The notes under the pieces: model-generated | Seen by the model: only the letters and a program-made list of their open reading frames with translations | Database searches by the model: none | What the model was told of the DNA's origin: nothing | Source: Molanna angustata | Taxonomy: Eukaryota; Arthropoda; Insecta; Trichoptera; Molannidae | Length of the DNA stretch: 64,000 bases | NCBI GenBank assembly: GCA_963576475.1 | Contig: OY754987.1 | Coordinates: forward strand, 10,728,756-10,792,755 | Direction of reading: 5' to 3' | In this document: in pieces, positions 1-11,129 of the stretch | Numbering within the stretch: position 1 is the first letter of the stretch | Layout of the letters: every line of letters starts with the position of its first letter | Translations under genes and position numbers: made by a program

Positions 1-244
1 ATTATGGTCAGAACCCTATTACGGACCAGCCTGAAAAATGATGGAACTTTCATTCTGCTTTATACCTACAATAAATTGTGGTTGTATTTCTGAGATATGT
101 AGGACATGCCAAACAGGACATGTTTAAGCATATTTTTTACGCCATTAATTTCTTCAACAAGTATCACATAGAGAGTGCATACTATGAGTTTCACCATGAT
201 GTTGTTGTATGACATATGGCGTAGGTACCATGAAATTTTATTTA

Positions 245-415
245 CTCAGGGCTGTGTTCACAATGAACACCGAGTGCACTTTGTGACGCTCTAAATCGTT
301 CAGAATGACCGGAAACAGACGCTCTAAAGACACTGTCGCGTTCAGATTGAACGTCGATTGTACGCTCCAAACGCTCTGTATAATCTTCGAGTGAAAAACG
401 CTCTGAAAGTTATTA
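245..415. repeat. MITE-like fragment, GGCTGTGTTCA-ended family
   Basis: A GC-richer island in AT-rich DNA. It starts with GGCTGTGTTCACAATGAACA and contains several 'gaacg'/'acgctct' words. Its left end resembles both ends of the element at 1550-1671, and a third start-like piece lies at about 632. An open frame crosses it but has no family resemblance, so I treat it as non-coding. A clear right end was not found. Confidence 0.3.
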
Positions 416-1549
416 TCGGTCAACTTCTATTTTTCTGTAGTGTCTAGTATGTCAGTTGAAGATGTGCATTCACAAAGAGGTTTATTTAAGAAAATGTCAT
501 TCCAAAGTTTCCAGTAAAAGGTCAGAGAGCATTATTTACTCCACTGCCCAATTGATGTCTTTCGATGGAAATATAACCTAAAAAGACACAACATGTATTA
601 TAAAATGACATTTGAAATCTAAAACGCCCGATGCTGTGTTCAGCGGCGACTCTATATGAAGTGCGTTGGATCAATTGCACAACCAATTTTTAAATGGTAT
701 ATTCTAAAAATTAATATTAAAATATGTTTTTAATATATCATTACGCTTTAATTTATTACTGTTATTTTTCTAAACCAATTGATTATTATATAATATACCC
801 TCGCAATCGACATCATATAATGAAATCTACCGCAATACAAATATTATCATTATGTAATGTATGGCGTGCAATATACATATCGCACCAAAATTGATTTCTT
901 TTTAATACAGCGTATGTATGAAGAGAAAGAGATAGTCCCCTGGCAGATGAAATAGCGATACTTGTACTGAACTCATAAGGCAGACTCGTGCAGGCTCGTG
1001 CGCTGCACTGAGTTTATCATATCTTAGATGTACTTAGTATGTATACATCTATCTCGCTCTCTAATTCATTAGCCATTCGTATTGAAAGAGATGAGTGCCA
1101 CGTATACATGACATACAGCCGATTCCGCGCCTAAAATACGAGTGTCACATATTGACACACAACTATAGACCTAATTACTTAGTATATATTAATACTTGAT
1201 TGAGACGAAAATTGTATGAATAATACTCCCATACATTTGTCTTCACGACATCTGTTGATAAATCAGTAAAACAATATTGTAAAATAACAATATTGCTTAT
1301 AAAAGAGCACTAATTCAAATGTATCCATAATTATCCTTGTTTGAACTTGATTTTTACCAATCGTCAATATCGGGCGCGGTTTTTATTTTGAATTAAAAAA
1401 TTATTTGAAAACAAATACTGTTACTTTAATACATTTGTTTAAATATCCTATATTGTATTTATGATTTAAATGCCTATTAATTTATTATTAATTCAGGAAA
1501 AAATTGCACTACCAAAAATGATCAAAAATACCATCGACCAGTCGCCACT

Positions 1550-1671
1550 GGCTGTGTTTAGATTGAAACGCTGCTCGAAACAGTTCTGTGAGACTGGTGT
1601 GAAAAACGCCATAATCTGCAACTTCAGGTACATCCTAGACTCGACGGCGAGTGTTCTATCTGAACGCAGCC
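1550..1671. mobile_element. Small MITE with ~22-bp inverted ends
   Basis: The left end GGCTGTGTTTAGATTGAAAC and the reverse complement of the right end GGCTGCGTTCAGATAGAACA are nearly the same, giving terminal inverted repeats of about 22 bp around a ~120-bp non-coding core. No transposase is encoded and no clear target duplication was seen, so the superfamily is open. Confidence 0.4.
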
Positions 1672-2659
1672 GAGCACAATTTTCGTATAAGCGCAAACAG
1701 TAATTACAATAATATTTATAATATACTCTCACTTGTAAGAAAAATGCACATACTTAGAGCTGATTAATTTTCCACAGATATTTGTCCATCTCTTCTCTTT
1801 GATTTGATTTGTCAAAAGATTTCAAATGCTCTCACGGTCTGAAAATGTGAGTTTTTCGTTTTTTTGTTTATAACATGTTTACGATATGGGTTTCATAAAA
1901 ATGCAATCAAGGATTTAATTATTTATAACTTTATTCGTCTCGTCGACATTCATACATCGTCTTATAGGTACATGTTCGTCTGCTGTTCGCGCTTCTAACA
2001 TTTCCATCTTTCAAAATACTGTTCACATCGACGTGCCATCAATGTATACTTAAATAGGTACCTACCTACTTCCTACATCCATATATAGTATTTCTTTGAA
2101 TTAGGTAATAAATAAAAATAACTAACATGAGCCCAAAATAATTAAGTTAGCAATTGAATAATAATTAAAATCAAATTACATCCTTGAATCGAGAAGATGA
2201 CTTAATAAAGATGGCGTTGATTGAAAAGGATTAACTACACAACATGGTGAATTGAATGTCGAGTTTTTTATGGATGTGAAGCATAGACGTGTACCTATGT
2301 CTTAGAATCCATTTGTCGATGATGGACACGAATGATAATTGTGGGAATATAAGTATTGGTAGGTAGATATGTTTTTATAAATTATAATTATTAATATTAT
2401 GGGTCTTTCTCACAACCACCCTTTATGTTTGCGTGGAACCAAAACCTACGCTGAAATGTTTTTATGTTTATTGTAACATAATTTCATGTTGAAAGTAACC
2501 AAGTTATAGTGACTATTTACCTACCTTGGTTACCTACTCTAACCAAATTTTTGGTTAGAAGTAAACCAGATGGAAAGAATTTTGAATAGTCTCTTCTATT
2601 TCGCGTAAGTACCTACACATATAAATAACTTATATGTCATCGATCATACCTAAATGATT

Positions 2660-3125
2660 TTCATATTTTTTTATTTATTAAGCTTCATGTACAATACTCT
2701 GTACAATGGCGGGTTTATTGCCACAAGGCAATTTCTTCTAACCAACCAAAGCAACGTGAGGCCATACATAGATCGTATAGTGGTATGTACCTACATTAAA
2801 TTTATAACAAACGGAAAGAAACACGTAACATTACTTATTATGAGTAAATTGACAGCAACAAAGGAAGGAAAGAAATAGAGGTTGAAGGAGGGGAGAGAGG
2901 ATGGATATGTGGTGTCAGTTAAGAATTAAATTAGACAGGTAAAACAGCTTTAGTTTCTTTTTAAAAAGTTGAATCGATTGAGACGTCTTAGTATCATTAC
3001 TTAAGGTGTTCCATAGTCTTCTGATTGTACTTCAAAAGAGGAACTGAGAAATTCAGTACAATGAATGGGAATAGCTAGTGTGGTACGTTCAGCAGATCGA
3101 AGAGTCAGACCGTGATTTGTCAAGA
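2660..3125 (-). mobile_element. LINE 3' end (RT C-terminus plus 3' UTR)
   Basis: The reverse strand encodes the extreme C-terminus of a non-LTR reverse transcriptase, broken by one frameshift. The upstream frame reads NHGLTLRSAERTTLAIPIHC and the downstream frame RRLWNTLSNDTKTSQSIQLF. Both match the order in the longer copy at 49285-50350 (HGLPLRS, then ARLWN, then LGTFKTRLKR). The 3' UTR has the hairpin ATTGCC-N4-GGCAAT at 2717-2732 and ends in an A/T-rich tail near 2665. It is truncated and dead. The clade is not certain; the CR1/L2-Jockey group is a guess. Confidence 0.7.
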
Positions 3126-3251
3126 AAATAAACATTTTCTTGAATTAGTATTGTTAATTAAATTATAAATCTTGTTTCAATTAAAAATATATATTTTGAT
3201 ACAAAACTAATATAAGATATCTTTCTCCGCATCTATCACATCTTTCCACAT

Positions 3252-4373
3252 CTTATTTCCACCTTTCTCCGTACAAGCAGCTCGTCTTATTTCCACCTTT
3301 CTCCGTACAAGCAGCTCGTCTTATTTCCACCTTTCTCCGTACAAGCAGCTCGTCTTATTTCCACCTTTCTCCGTACAAGCAGCTCGTCTTATTTCCACCT
3401 TTCTCCAAACAAGCAGCTCGTCTTATTTCCACCTTTCTCCGTACAAGCAGCTCGTCTTATTTCCACCTTTCTCCGTACAAGCAGCTCGTCTTATTTCCAC
3501 CTTTCTCCGTACAAGCAGCTCGTCTTATTTCCACCTTTCTCCGTACAAGCAACTCGTCTTATTTCCACCTTTCTCCGTACAAGCAACTCGTCTTATTTCC
3601 ACCTTTCTCCGTACAAGCAGCTCGTCTTATTTCCACCTTTCTCCGTACAAGCAGCTCGTCTTATTTCCACCTTTCTCCGTACAAGCAGCTCGTCTTATTT
3701 CCACCTTTCTCCGTACAAGCAGCTCGTCTTATTTCCACCTTTCTCCGTACAAGCAGCTCGTCTTATTTCCACCTTTCTCCGTACAAGCAGCTCGTCTTAT
3801 TTCCACCTTTCTCCGCACAAGCAGCTCGTCTTATTTCCACCTTTCTCCGTACAAGCAGCTCGTCTTATTTCCACCTTTCTCCGTACAAGCAGCTCGTCTT
3901 ATTTCCACCTTTCTCCGTACAAGCAGCTCGTCTTATTTCCACCTTTCTCCGTACAAGCAGCTCGTCTTATTTCCACCTTTCTCCGTACAAGCAGCTCGTC
4001 TTATTTCCACCTTTCTCCGTACAAGCAACCCGTCTTATTTCCACCTTTCTCCGTACAAGCAGCTCGTCTTATTTCCACCTTTCTCCGTACAAGCAGCTCG
4101 TCTTATTTCCACCTTTCTCCGTACAAGCAGCTCGTCTTATTTCCACCTTTCTCCGTACAAGCAGCTCGTCTTATTTCCACCTTTCTCCGCACAAGCAGCT
4201 CGTCTTATTTCCACCTTTCTCCGTACAAGCAGCTCGTCTTATTTCCACCTTTCTCCGCACAAGCAGCTCGTCTTATTTCCACCTTTCTCCGTACAAGCAG
4301 CTCGTCTTATTTCCACCTTTCTCCGTACAAGCAGTTCGTCTTATTTCCACCTTTCTCCGTACAAGCAGCTCGT
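3252..4373. repeat. 34-bp minisatellite, 33 copies
   Basis: Thirty-three head-to-tail copies of a 34-bp unit beginning CTTATTTCCACCTTTCTCCG fill exactly 1,122 bp with no length change. Copies differ only by rare substitutions (for example gtacaa/gcacaa/aaacaa, cagctc/caactc/caaccc). Read into the flanking LINE at 4374, the unit is the coding sequence for the FSVQAARLWN part of that LINE's C-terminus. Because 34 is not a multiple of 3, the reading frame breaks at each repeat. It is an expansion inside a retrotransposon copy. Confidence 0.95.
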
Positions 4374-4712
4374 CTTTGGAATCACATCCCAACGCAACTT
4401 CGAGCTTCATTAACACTTTCCGCTTTCAAAAGAAATCTGAGGAATCATTTCCTTACACATAACACTTAAATTCGTCTCCTTATACTATCCTTGTCCCCCT
4501 CTCCTGTCCCCTCCGTTTTTATGTTTGTTTTTTTTATGTATTTATATGCTTCATTATATATTTTATTCATATAAATTTGTGGGTACGTGTCATAAAAACA
4601 ATTTGTTTCTCCAAATGAATATGATTGGTTTGAAGATATTGCCATTTGGCAATAATAAGCCCACCATTGTGTACATGTGCTCAAAATGTTTTAAATAAAT
4701 AAATATAAAAAA
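4374..4712 (+). mobile_element. LINE 3' end following the 34-bp array
   Basis: In frame with the last array unit, the sequence encodes LWNHIPTQLRASLTLSAFKR, the usual end of a non-LTR retrotransposon ORF2, stopping at TAA near 4470. The 3' UTR follows, with the stem-loop ATTGCC-ATTT-GGCAAT at 4638-4653, then an 'aagcccaccattgtgtac' block and an 'aaataaataaatataaaa' tail. It is the same family as 2660-3125 and 49285-50350. Only the 3' end is present. Confidence 0.75.
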
Positions 4713-4774
4713 AAAATCAGTTCGATATTACATAAATTGTAAAATGCCATATTTTTTTTATTTTTATGCATTTC

Positions 4775-4885
4775 CATACCATCACGCTAAATAGGTACCT
4801 ATTTGGGGTAGGCGGAGAGAACCGAACGCCAGACTCCTCTCTCTTGACATACGTTTCTCGTTTCATTTGCATCGTCTCACGCACA
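4775..4885 (-). mobile_element. RTE-like LINE extreme 3' end
   Basis: Reverse complement of the last ~100 bp of the RTE-like element at 22002-23145. It has the segment for GVWRSVLSAY (seen as 'cggagagaaccgaacgccag') and the 'cataccatcacg' tail. A small 'aggtacc' insertion lies inside. It is a truncated relic. Confidence 0.65.
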
Positions 4886-4965
4886 CTCTTTTATTATTAT
4901 TAGGTACCTACTTCTAAAGTCTTTGAATGAGGGGGAGTAGTATCACTTGCTCCAACCAATACTCT

Positions 4966-5152
4966 AGGGCAAGATAAAAGGTCGCCGAGGGACTGGAAGG
5001 AGACAGATGTCCTGGCTGCGCAACATTAGGGAATGGACCGGCTTCAGGACCGTGGAACAGATATTCCGGGCAGCACAGGACAGAGAGGGATTTGCCAGAG
5101 TGATAGCTGACGTCGTGGGTTCCTGACATGGCACCGGAAGAAGAAGAAGAAA
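4966..5152 (+). mobile_element. RTE-like RT C-terminal fragment with (GAA)n tail
   Basis: One frame reads GRRGTGRRQMSWLRNIREWT followed by GFRTVEQIFRAAQDREGFAR and a stop. This is the typical end of RTE-type non-LTR reverse transcriptases (a GRRG-RGR-WL basic motif, then a DR-x-x-W/F helix). The 3' end is a short (GAA)n repeat, as expected for RTE elements, which end in short tandem repeats rather than poly(A). It is 5'-truncated. Relatives in this window are at 13047 and 35041. Confidence 0.7.
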
Positions 5153-5276
5153 GTCTTTTTCTGTATTATTGAGCCCCTATGTAATTCATCAGCGCTTGGT
5201 GTAGCCTATTTACATAATATATGTTCTTCATACAAATGATGGATCTGGATATGAATAAAATGTTTTTAGCCTGCCG

Positions 5277-5350
5277 ACAGCCGTGGCATATTGGTTAGCC
5301 GTTTGACTTCTGTTTGGGCGTCCTGGATTCGATCCCCAGCAGAGGAAAAA
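5277..5350 (+). mobile_element. SINE-C head (tRNA-like)
   Basis: A tRNA-like head with an A-box-like 'tggcatattggttagccg' and a B-box-like 'GGATTCGATCCCC', ending in 'cagcagagg'. The same head occurs at 14137 (+) and 27055-27135 (-). It has no tRNA 3' stem and is not a real tRNA gene. Confidence 0.6.
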
Positions 5351-5529
5351 TTACACTTGAAAAAAAAATGTTTGTTAATAGTAACAACATTTAATGTTAA
5401 AATTAACCGAACTTTAGTGACTACAAAACATTTGGTTACGTGCAACTAAATGTTTTGTGCACACAGCTAAACAGTACTTACAGTAGCCCTTGAGGTTATT
5501 TTCCACGAAAACGGCGCTATACAAGTTAT

Positions 5530-5535
5530 CCAACT

Positions 5536-5570
<35 letters not shown>

Positions 5571-5860
5571 AAAAAAATATAGACATACTAAAGTTACCCC
5601 CATACGTAATCACCAACATACAAAAAACTACAATTATCAACACATGCACAATAGTCAGAAAATTTCTACAGGTACCACTTTAAAAAACTACACACAACCA
5701 CACAGACACACAAACACATAGCCTCACAACTTGAGTACGCTCCGTTGTGAAGGAAATTACCGGATCATAACCGAGATCAATCTACGTATAATCTAAAGTA
5801 ATAAAGCAATCAAAATGTTAGTGTTTGTGTGTGTGTATGTGTGTGTGTGTGTGTTTGTCT
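5530..5860. repeat. Simple repeats (AAT)n, A-run and (GT)n
   Basis: An (ATA)n tract followed by an A homopolymer lies at 5537-5578, and an interrupted (GT)n tract at 5821-5857. The DNA between is AT-rich with an 'acacacaaccacacagacaca' run. No gene is seen. Confidence 0.8.
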
Positions 5861-5907
5861 CACGCCTTCTGAAAAACCAAGAGCATCAAAAAATCTAATT
5901 TATGTGC

Positions 5908-6669
5908 GAACGTGTACCTGTATACCTGATGCAGTGTCACGCTAAAAATAATGCGATAAAAATGCTGAATTTTAAAAATATTTCAATAATTATTTTTTTC
6001 ATACAAAATTTTCCAAGTCGTATCTGTCAAAAAAGTGTACATTTTGCACGCAAATATCTGTTAGTTTAAAAGTTAGAAGTACGTATTTACACGAAGAAAA
6101 TATATTTTCAAATATAACTTAGCGTTTAAGTGAAAAACATGGTGAATATTTTGTATAATTATAATGTTAAACTTATTTTTAAAGTAAGCGTTTTGTACAT
6201 AAACGCCGCCATTTTAATATCTTTTCATACAATATTTCATTTTCCCACCGAATGAATATGTTCTTGAAAATAATAAACCTTTGAAATAAATGTAATTATG
6301 AAATAATAAAATGAAACACAAGACATTACGGCAAGTTTTAAGACATATATTGTAAAAATGTGTTTATTATAAGTTAAGATGTAGGCATAATAAAATTGCA
6401 TAATTTGTAAATAATATTTGATTTTTCTGACAATTTTCATTTTTATGGCATCGAACAAACCAATGTAGGTACCTACATATTCAAAAAAGTCTCAAACCAT
6501 TTGATATTTTTAAAGTATTGGAATGGTTACTATGGTAACGGAAAGATTCTGATATTCAAATTAAATTTGTTATGAATAGAATTTCTTTAGAATATTGTTG
6601 TAGGTAGGTACCTACCTATTACTATTTACTTACAAATCAACAATATACTGATTTCCTATCGGAAAATTG
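5908..6669 (+). repeat. Direct duplication, copy 1
   Basis: Begins GAACGTGTACCTGTATACC and repeats at 7239-8012 with small indels and substitutions; both copies end in the 'ggaaaatt' block. The copies are about 1.33 kb apart in the same orientation. Both are non-coding, both include a TAGGTAGGTACC palindrome, and the region between them is a different tandem array. Confidence 0.85.
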
Positions 6670-6671
6670 TA

Positions 6672-6740
6672 TGCGATGTGCTCCTAAACCGTTTGTCCGA
6701 TTACAATGAAACTTTGGTGAATTGTCGAGCGTGTGCCCGG
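6672..6740 (+). repeat. Helitron-like internal motif
   Basis: The 'ctcctaaaccgtttgtccga' sequence followed by 'ttacaatgaaactttggtg' resembles the 'cctaaacggctaaaccgattttgatgaaac' block inside the Helitron at 25780. By analogy this suggests that the 6.7-10.0 kb region descends from a Helitron. A 5' terminus was not identified. Confidence 0.35.
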
Positions 6741-7136
6741 GATGGTTTCTGGATTTAAACTTTTTTCTTATTCTTCTTTTTCTTCGTGTATTTGGTCATT
6801 TAACCTATGAAGGGGGAGTATCCTGGGAGAAGAAGGTCCAACTGTCCTTCCATCTCTTCGCAGGTCTTCCAAGACGGTTTCTGGATATAAACTTTTTTCT
6901 TCTTCTTTTTCTTCATCGTGCATTTGGTCATTTTACCTATGAAGGTGGACTATCCTGGGAGAAGAAAGTCCAATTTTCCTTCCATATCTTCGCAGGTATC
7001 TGGATTTGAACTATTTTCTTCTTCTTCTTCGTGTATTTAGTCATTTTACCTATGAAGGTGGAGTATCCTGGGAAAAGAATGTCTTTTCATCTCTTCGCGG
7101 TTCTTCCAGGATGGTTTCTGGAATGAAACTTTTCTT
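6740..7136 (+). repeat. ~130-bp tandem repeat, about 3.2 copies
   Basis: Units start at about 6740, 6870, 6998 and 7108 with 'atggtttctgg', then a T/C-rich run, 'catttggtcattttacctatgaagg', and 'tcctgggagaagaa'. Copies are 110-131 bp and diverged. A short open frame over it is an accident of the repeat. Confidence 0.8.
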
Positions 7137-7138
7137 AA

Positions 7139-7238
7139 CCGGCTGAAGAGACGGGATGTAATGAAGGGAAGGGACGTAATGAGGAATTGAAGGGACGGGA
7201 GGTACTGAAGGGCCTGAAGGGACGGGAGGTACTTAAGG
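7139..7238. repeat. GA-rich short tandem repeat
   Basis: Degenerate repeats of 'ctgaagggacgggaggtact' type (units of about 16-24 bp, roughly four copies) join the 130-bp array to duplication copy 2. Confidence 0.7.
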
Positions 7239-8012
7239 GAACGTGTACCTGTATACCTGATGCAGTGTCAGGCTAAAAATAATGCGATTAAAATGCTGAA
7301 TTTTAAAAATATTTCAATAATTATTTTTTTCATACAAAATTTTCCAAGTCGTATCTGTCAAGAAGTGTACATTTTGCACGCAAATATCTGTTAGTTTAAA
7401 AGTTAGAAGTACGTATTTACACGAAAAAATTTTACTTTCAAGTATAACTTAGCGTTTAAGTGAAAAACATGGTGAATATTTTGTATAATTATAATGTTTA
7501 ACTTATTTTTAAAGTAAGCGTTTTGTACATAAATGCCGCCATTTTAATATCTTTTCATACAATATTTCATTTTCCTACCGAATGAATATGTTCTTGAAAA
7601 TAATAAACCTTTGAAATAAATAAAATTATGAAATAATAAAATGAAACACAAGACATTACAGCAAGTTTTAAGACGTATATTGTAAAAGTCTGTTAATTAT
7701 TAGTAAAGATATAGGCATAATAAAATTGCATAATTTGTATATAATATTTGATATTCCGGACAATTTTTATTTTTATGGCATCGAACAAACCAATGTAGGT
7801 ACCTACATACATATTATTCAAAAAATGTCTACAAACCATTTGATATTTTTTACATGTTCTATGGTTACTATGGTAACGGACACATTCTGATATTCAAATA
7901 AAATTTGTTATAAATCGAATTCGAATTAATTTAGAACATCATTGTAGGTAGGTACCTACATACCTAATACTACTTGAAAACCAACAATATACTAAGTTCG
8001 TATAGGAAAATT
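7239..8012 (+). repeat. Direct duplication, copy 2
   Basis: The second copy of 5908-6669, same orientation, with scattered substitutions and a few short insertions (for example 'acatacatatt'). Non-coding. Confidence 0.85.
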
Positions 8013-8039
8013 ATTAAACTATCTTAGGTTAACTACAAT

Positions 8040-9245
8040 ACACATGTCATTCAATCTACAAACTATTTCCTATAGTGAAATTCTTCTTTTATTTAAGTAG
8101 ACCTTTGGGTGATTTTTTATACAAACTATTTCTTGGAGTTTAATTCTTCTTCCTCTTCTTTTGTGAAGTCATTTGGGACAGTTCATAAATAAACTATTTC
8201 CTATAGTCTAATTTTTCTTTTTCTTAATTTATGTAGACCTTGGGTGAGTTTTTATACAAACTATTTCCTATAGTCTAATTCATCTTCTTCCTCTTCTTTT
8301 ATGTAGCCCTTTGGGTGAGTTTTTATACAAACTTATTCCTATTATCTAATTCTTTTTCTTCTTATTTTATGTAGACCTCTGGGCCAGTTTTGATACCAAC
8401 TATTTCTTTTAACGTATTTCTTCTTTTTCTAATTTTATGTAGACCTTTGTTGAATTTTGTATAAACTAACTTCCTATAGTCTTATTTTTCCTCTTTTATG
8501 TAGACCAAGGGAGAGTTTTCATGCAAACTTTTCCTTTAGTCTAATTCTTCTTCGTCTTATTTTATGTAGACCTCTGGGCCAGTTTTGATACCAACTATTT
8601 CTTTTAACGTATTTCTTCTTTTTCTAATTTTATGTAGACCTTTGTTGAATTTTGTATAAACTAACTTCCTATAGTCTTATTTTTCCTCTTTTATGTAGAC
8701 CAAGGGAGAGTTTTCATGCAAACTTTTCCTTAAGTCTAATTCTTCTTCGTCTTCTTTTATGTTTTACCTTTGCGTTAGTTTTTATACAATCTATTTCCTG
8801 CGTTAGTTTTTATACAATCTATTTCCTGCGTTAGTTTTTATACAATCTATTTCCTGACGTATAATTATTCTTCTAATATGTAGACCTTTGGGTCAGTTTT
8901 TATATTAACTACTTTCTATAGTCTAATTCTTCTTTTTCTTATTTTTTGTAGATCTTTTGGTTAGTTTTTATACAAACTATTTCCTTTAGTCTAATTCTTC
9001 GTTTTCTTATTTAATGTAGACGTTGGGTGAATTTTATATAAAATATTTCCAATATTTCAATTCATCTTCTTCTTCTTTTATGAAGACCATTTGGTCAGTT
9101 TTTTATATAATACATTTACTATTGTGTAATTCTTCTATTGGATCTTTTATGTAGACCATTGGGTCAGTTTTTATTACAAACTATTTGTTATAGTCTTATA
9201 CTTATTCTTTTTTTTTCATTTAGTCTTTTGGGTTAGTTTTAAGTC
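8040..9245 (+). repeat. Degenerate ~70-bp tandem array
   Basis: Around 16 diverged units of the pattern 'tacaaactatttcctatagtctaattcttctt...tatgtagacctttgggt'. A two-unit block at about 8363-8530 is repeated at 8551-8735, and a 28-bp sub-unit ('gcgttagtttttatacaatc') is present three times at 8773-8851. Old, non-coding, and expanded in steps. Confidence 0.75.
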
Positions 9246-9284
9246 TTATAGTCTATTGTATAGAAATATTATAAACAACATGCA

Positions 9285-9990
9285 CACTTGACGAAAATAC
9301 ATAAAACGAATGGGATGTGACCATCACTAGAATCTTCTCAATACTTTTTTTCAATCGAAATTTACACCATTTATTATATCATCATATATTGCTTAATTTT
9401 CAATACTACATATTTGATTTTGATGACAATATAATAAAAAATCGGGGTTGTGGCCATTACTGGACTCTTCACAACGTTTATATTCAAATTAAAAACTATT
9501 TAAGTCTTCTTCTGTAATGTAGATCAGTTTTATTGTGCAAAAATATAATAATCTATAGGTATGCACACTTGACGAAAAATATAAAAACGAATGGGATGTG
9601 ACCAACACTAGAATCTTTTCAGTACTTTTGTTTATTTAATTTTTAAGCCATTTCTCATCATCCAAAATTACTAAATATTTAAAACACATTTGCGTTCGAT
9701 GACAATATATAAAAATAGGGGTTGTGGCCAAATCCAAACTCTTTACAACGTTGTCTCTTTATAATCAGTCATATTTAAAACCATTGACCATAGTCCATGC
9801 GTGCAGAAATTGTATGTACCTACTTATATATAAAAACAAATGGGTTGTGGCCATCACTTGAACATTTTACATCGCTTAAACTCAATTAAATTTCAAACAA
9901 CTTTTTCATACTACGAATTAGCAAATATTTTTTATGACAATATTATATAAACGAATGCTTATTCCTTCACTAATTTACATTCTTGGCCAA
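9285..9990 (+). repeat. Degenerate ~130-bp tandem array (family F-like)
   Basis: Five diverged units carry 'aaaaacgaatgggatgtgac' followed by 'catcactagaatcttctcaa' variants, at about 9301, 9439, 9583, 9712 and 9835. Single related pieces occur at 24235, 27940, 50560 and 51235. Non-coding. Confidence 0.65.
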
Positions 9991-10010
9991 CGGCGGGACA
10001 TAAAAGCTAG
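9990..10010 (+). mobile_element. Helitron-like 3' terminus
   Basis: 'ggccaacggcgggacataaa' is followed by AGCTAG and a T. A GC-rich block, then CTAG, then host T is the expected right end of a Helitron. The matching 5' TC end was not located; the element would include the arrays upstream. Confidence 0.45.
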
Positions 10011-10069
10011 TAATAAATATATAAACCTTTATAACTGATAACAAAGGTTTGGCTAAAACGCAGGTAGCC

Positions 10070-10250
10070 AGTTCGGTTGTCATGATATTTTTTTCAGTAT
10101 AATTGAAAATGTTTTATCTCGCAATTCTTGCTTCTCGGGGCTGGAAATACTGGTAAGTAGAATGAAATTGCCATATGGCAATAAGCTCGCCACTTAATAC
10201 AATAAGCTTGCGCAGGTTGCAAGGAAGTATTTATTATTATTAACATTCTC
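10070..10250 (+). mobile_element. SINE-C 3' half with LINE-type hairpin
   Basis: Matches the 3' part of the SINE at 26920-27140: 'cttctcggggctggaaa', then the hairpin ATTGCC-ATAT-GGCAAT at 10167-10182, then 'gcgcaggttgcaaggaagt' and a (TTA)n end. The tRNA-like head is degraded. Confidence 0.6.
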
Positions 10251-10499
10251 AAGGGGCCATTTGCCAATAATCATGTTTGATAAAGAAGGCATGCCAGTTA
10301 GGTAGGTATATAATGTAATTATCCTGCAATAACATGTTATCAAACAATTAAAACTGAGCTGAGCTAAACAATAACATGCTCGAAAGCAGCAATTTATTAG
10401 CATGAATATGTGTATAATGAATTTGGTATTGCCAGCATACGAGAGTAGTGATGAGCAAAGACCGGTGTGGTCTTGGTCTTGCATTGACAGATGTGGACC

Positions 10500-11028
10500 T
10501 TAAGTGCACTTCACACGGACACTATTTTCAACGCGGTCCGGTTTTCAACGCTTAAAACAGCATCCAAAATACAGGTTACTCCAAACATCGCTTTACACGC
10601 AACGCTTAAAACAGCATCCAAAATATAGGTTACTCCAAGCATCGCTTTACAGTACTTTACACAGTTTACACAATTGCATAATATGTGCAAATGTTTAATA
10701 TAATATAAATAAATGTATATCGAAAAATTATAAAATAAATGTTTAATATAGGTACCTAATATAAATGTATATCGAAAGTTTCGACACTTTCCAAATAAAC
10801 AAAATACATCGCGAGCGAATGTCACACGTAAAAGTCAACGCAAACGTCGGCCATGTTGACTCGTCGATAACGACGACAGCGAATATTTTTACAGATTTCT
10901 GTTTTACCAAAAAGGATGAAAATCGCGTTGAAAATAGAACACGTTCAATTTTTTTGCCCATCGCGTTAAAAACTCCGTCGAAAACCTGAAACCCGTTGAA
11001 AACAGCGTCCGTGTAAAGTAGACTTTAA
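10500..11028. mobile_element. TTAA-flanked MITE nested in the hAT element
   Basis: TTAA at 10500-10503 and 11025-11028 flank a 521-bp insert. Its ends are inverted repeats of about 45 bp: left GTGCACTTCACACGGACACT, right (reversed) AGTCTACTTTACACGGACGC, continuing with TTTTCAACG words. TTAA target sites are typical of piggyBac-type elements. No transposase is present. A 52-bp direct repeat ('cgcttaaaacagcatccaaa') lies at 10546-10645. Confidence 0.65.
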
Positions 11029-11129
11029 TCTTGGTTTTGCAAGTCTTGCAGATTTTGCGACATTTACAAAAAATATTTTTTATTTGTCTGTTAAAATTAT
11101 GTTATAAACAATGATATATAAAAATAATA

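Larger units (their letters stand above)
1..2655. other. AT-rich non-coding stretch
   Basis: No gene is supported here. The sequence is AT-rich with many stops in all frames. The only structure I see is the small GC-richer MITE-like segments listed separately (about 245-415 and 1550-1671) and a stretch at 2410-2570 that resembles 5370-5460 (shared 'tagtgact' and 'tttggttac' blocks), probably an old dispersed repeat. Confidence 0.5.

Noticed and set aside
3252..4373. CRISPR-like array
   Set aside because: Units are contiguous with no variable spacers, and the DNA is eukaryotic; it is a minisatellite. The same holds for the arrays at 48518, 61382 and 54256.
6722..7009. 95-codon plus-strand frame with internal repeat
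   Set aside because: It is the 130-bp tandem repeat read through, with no real protein features.
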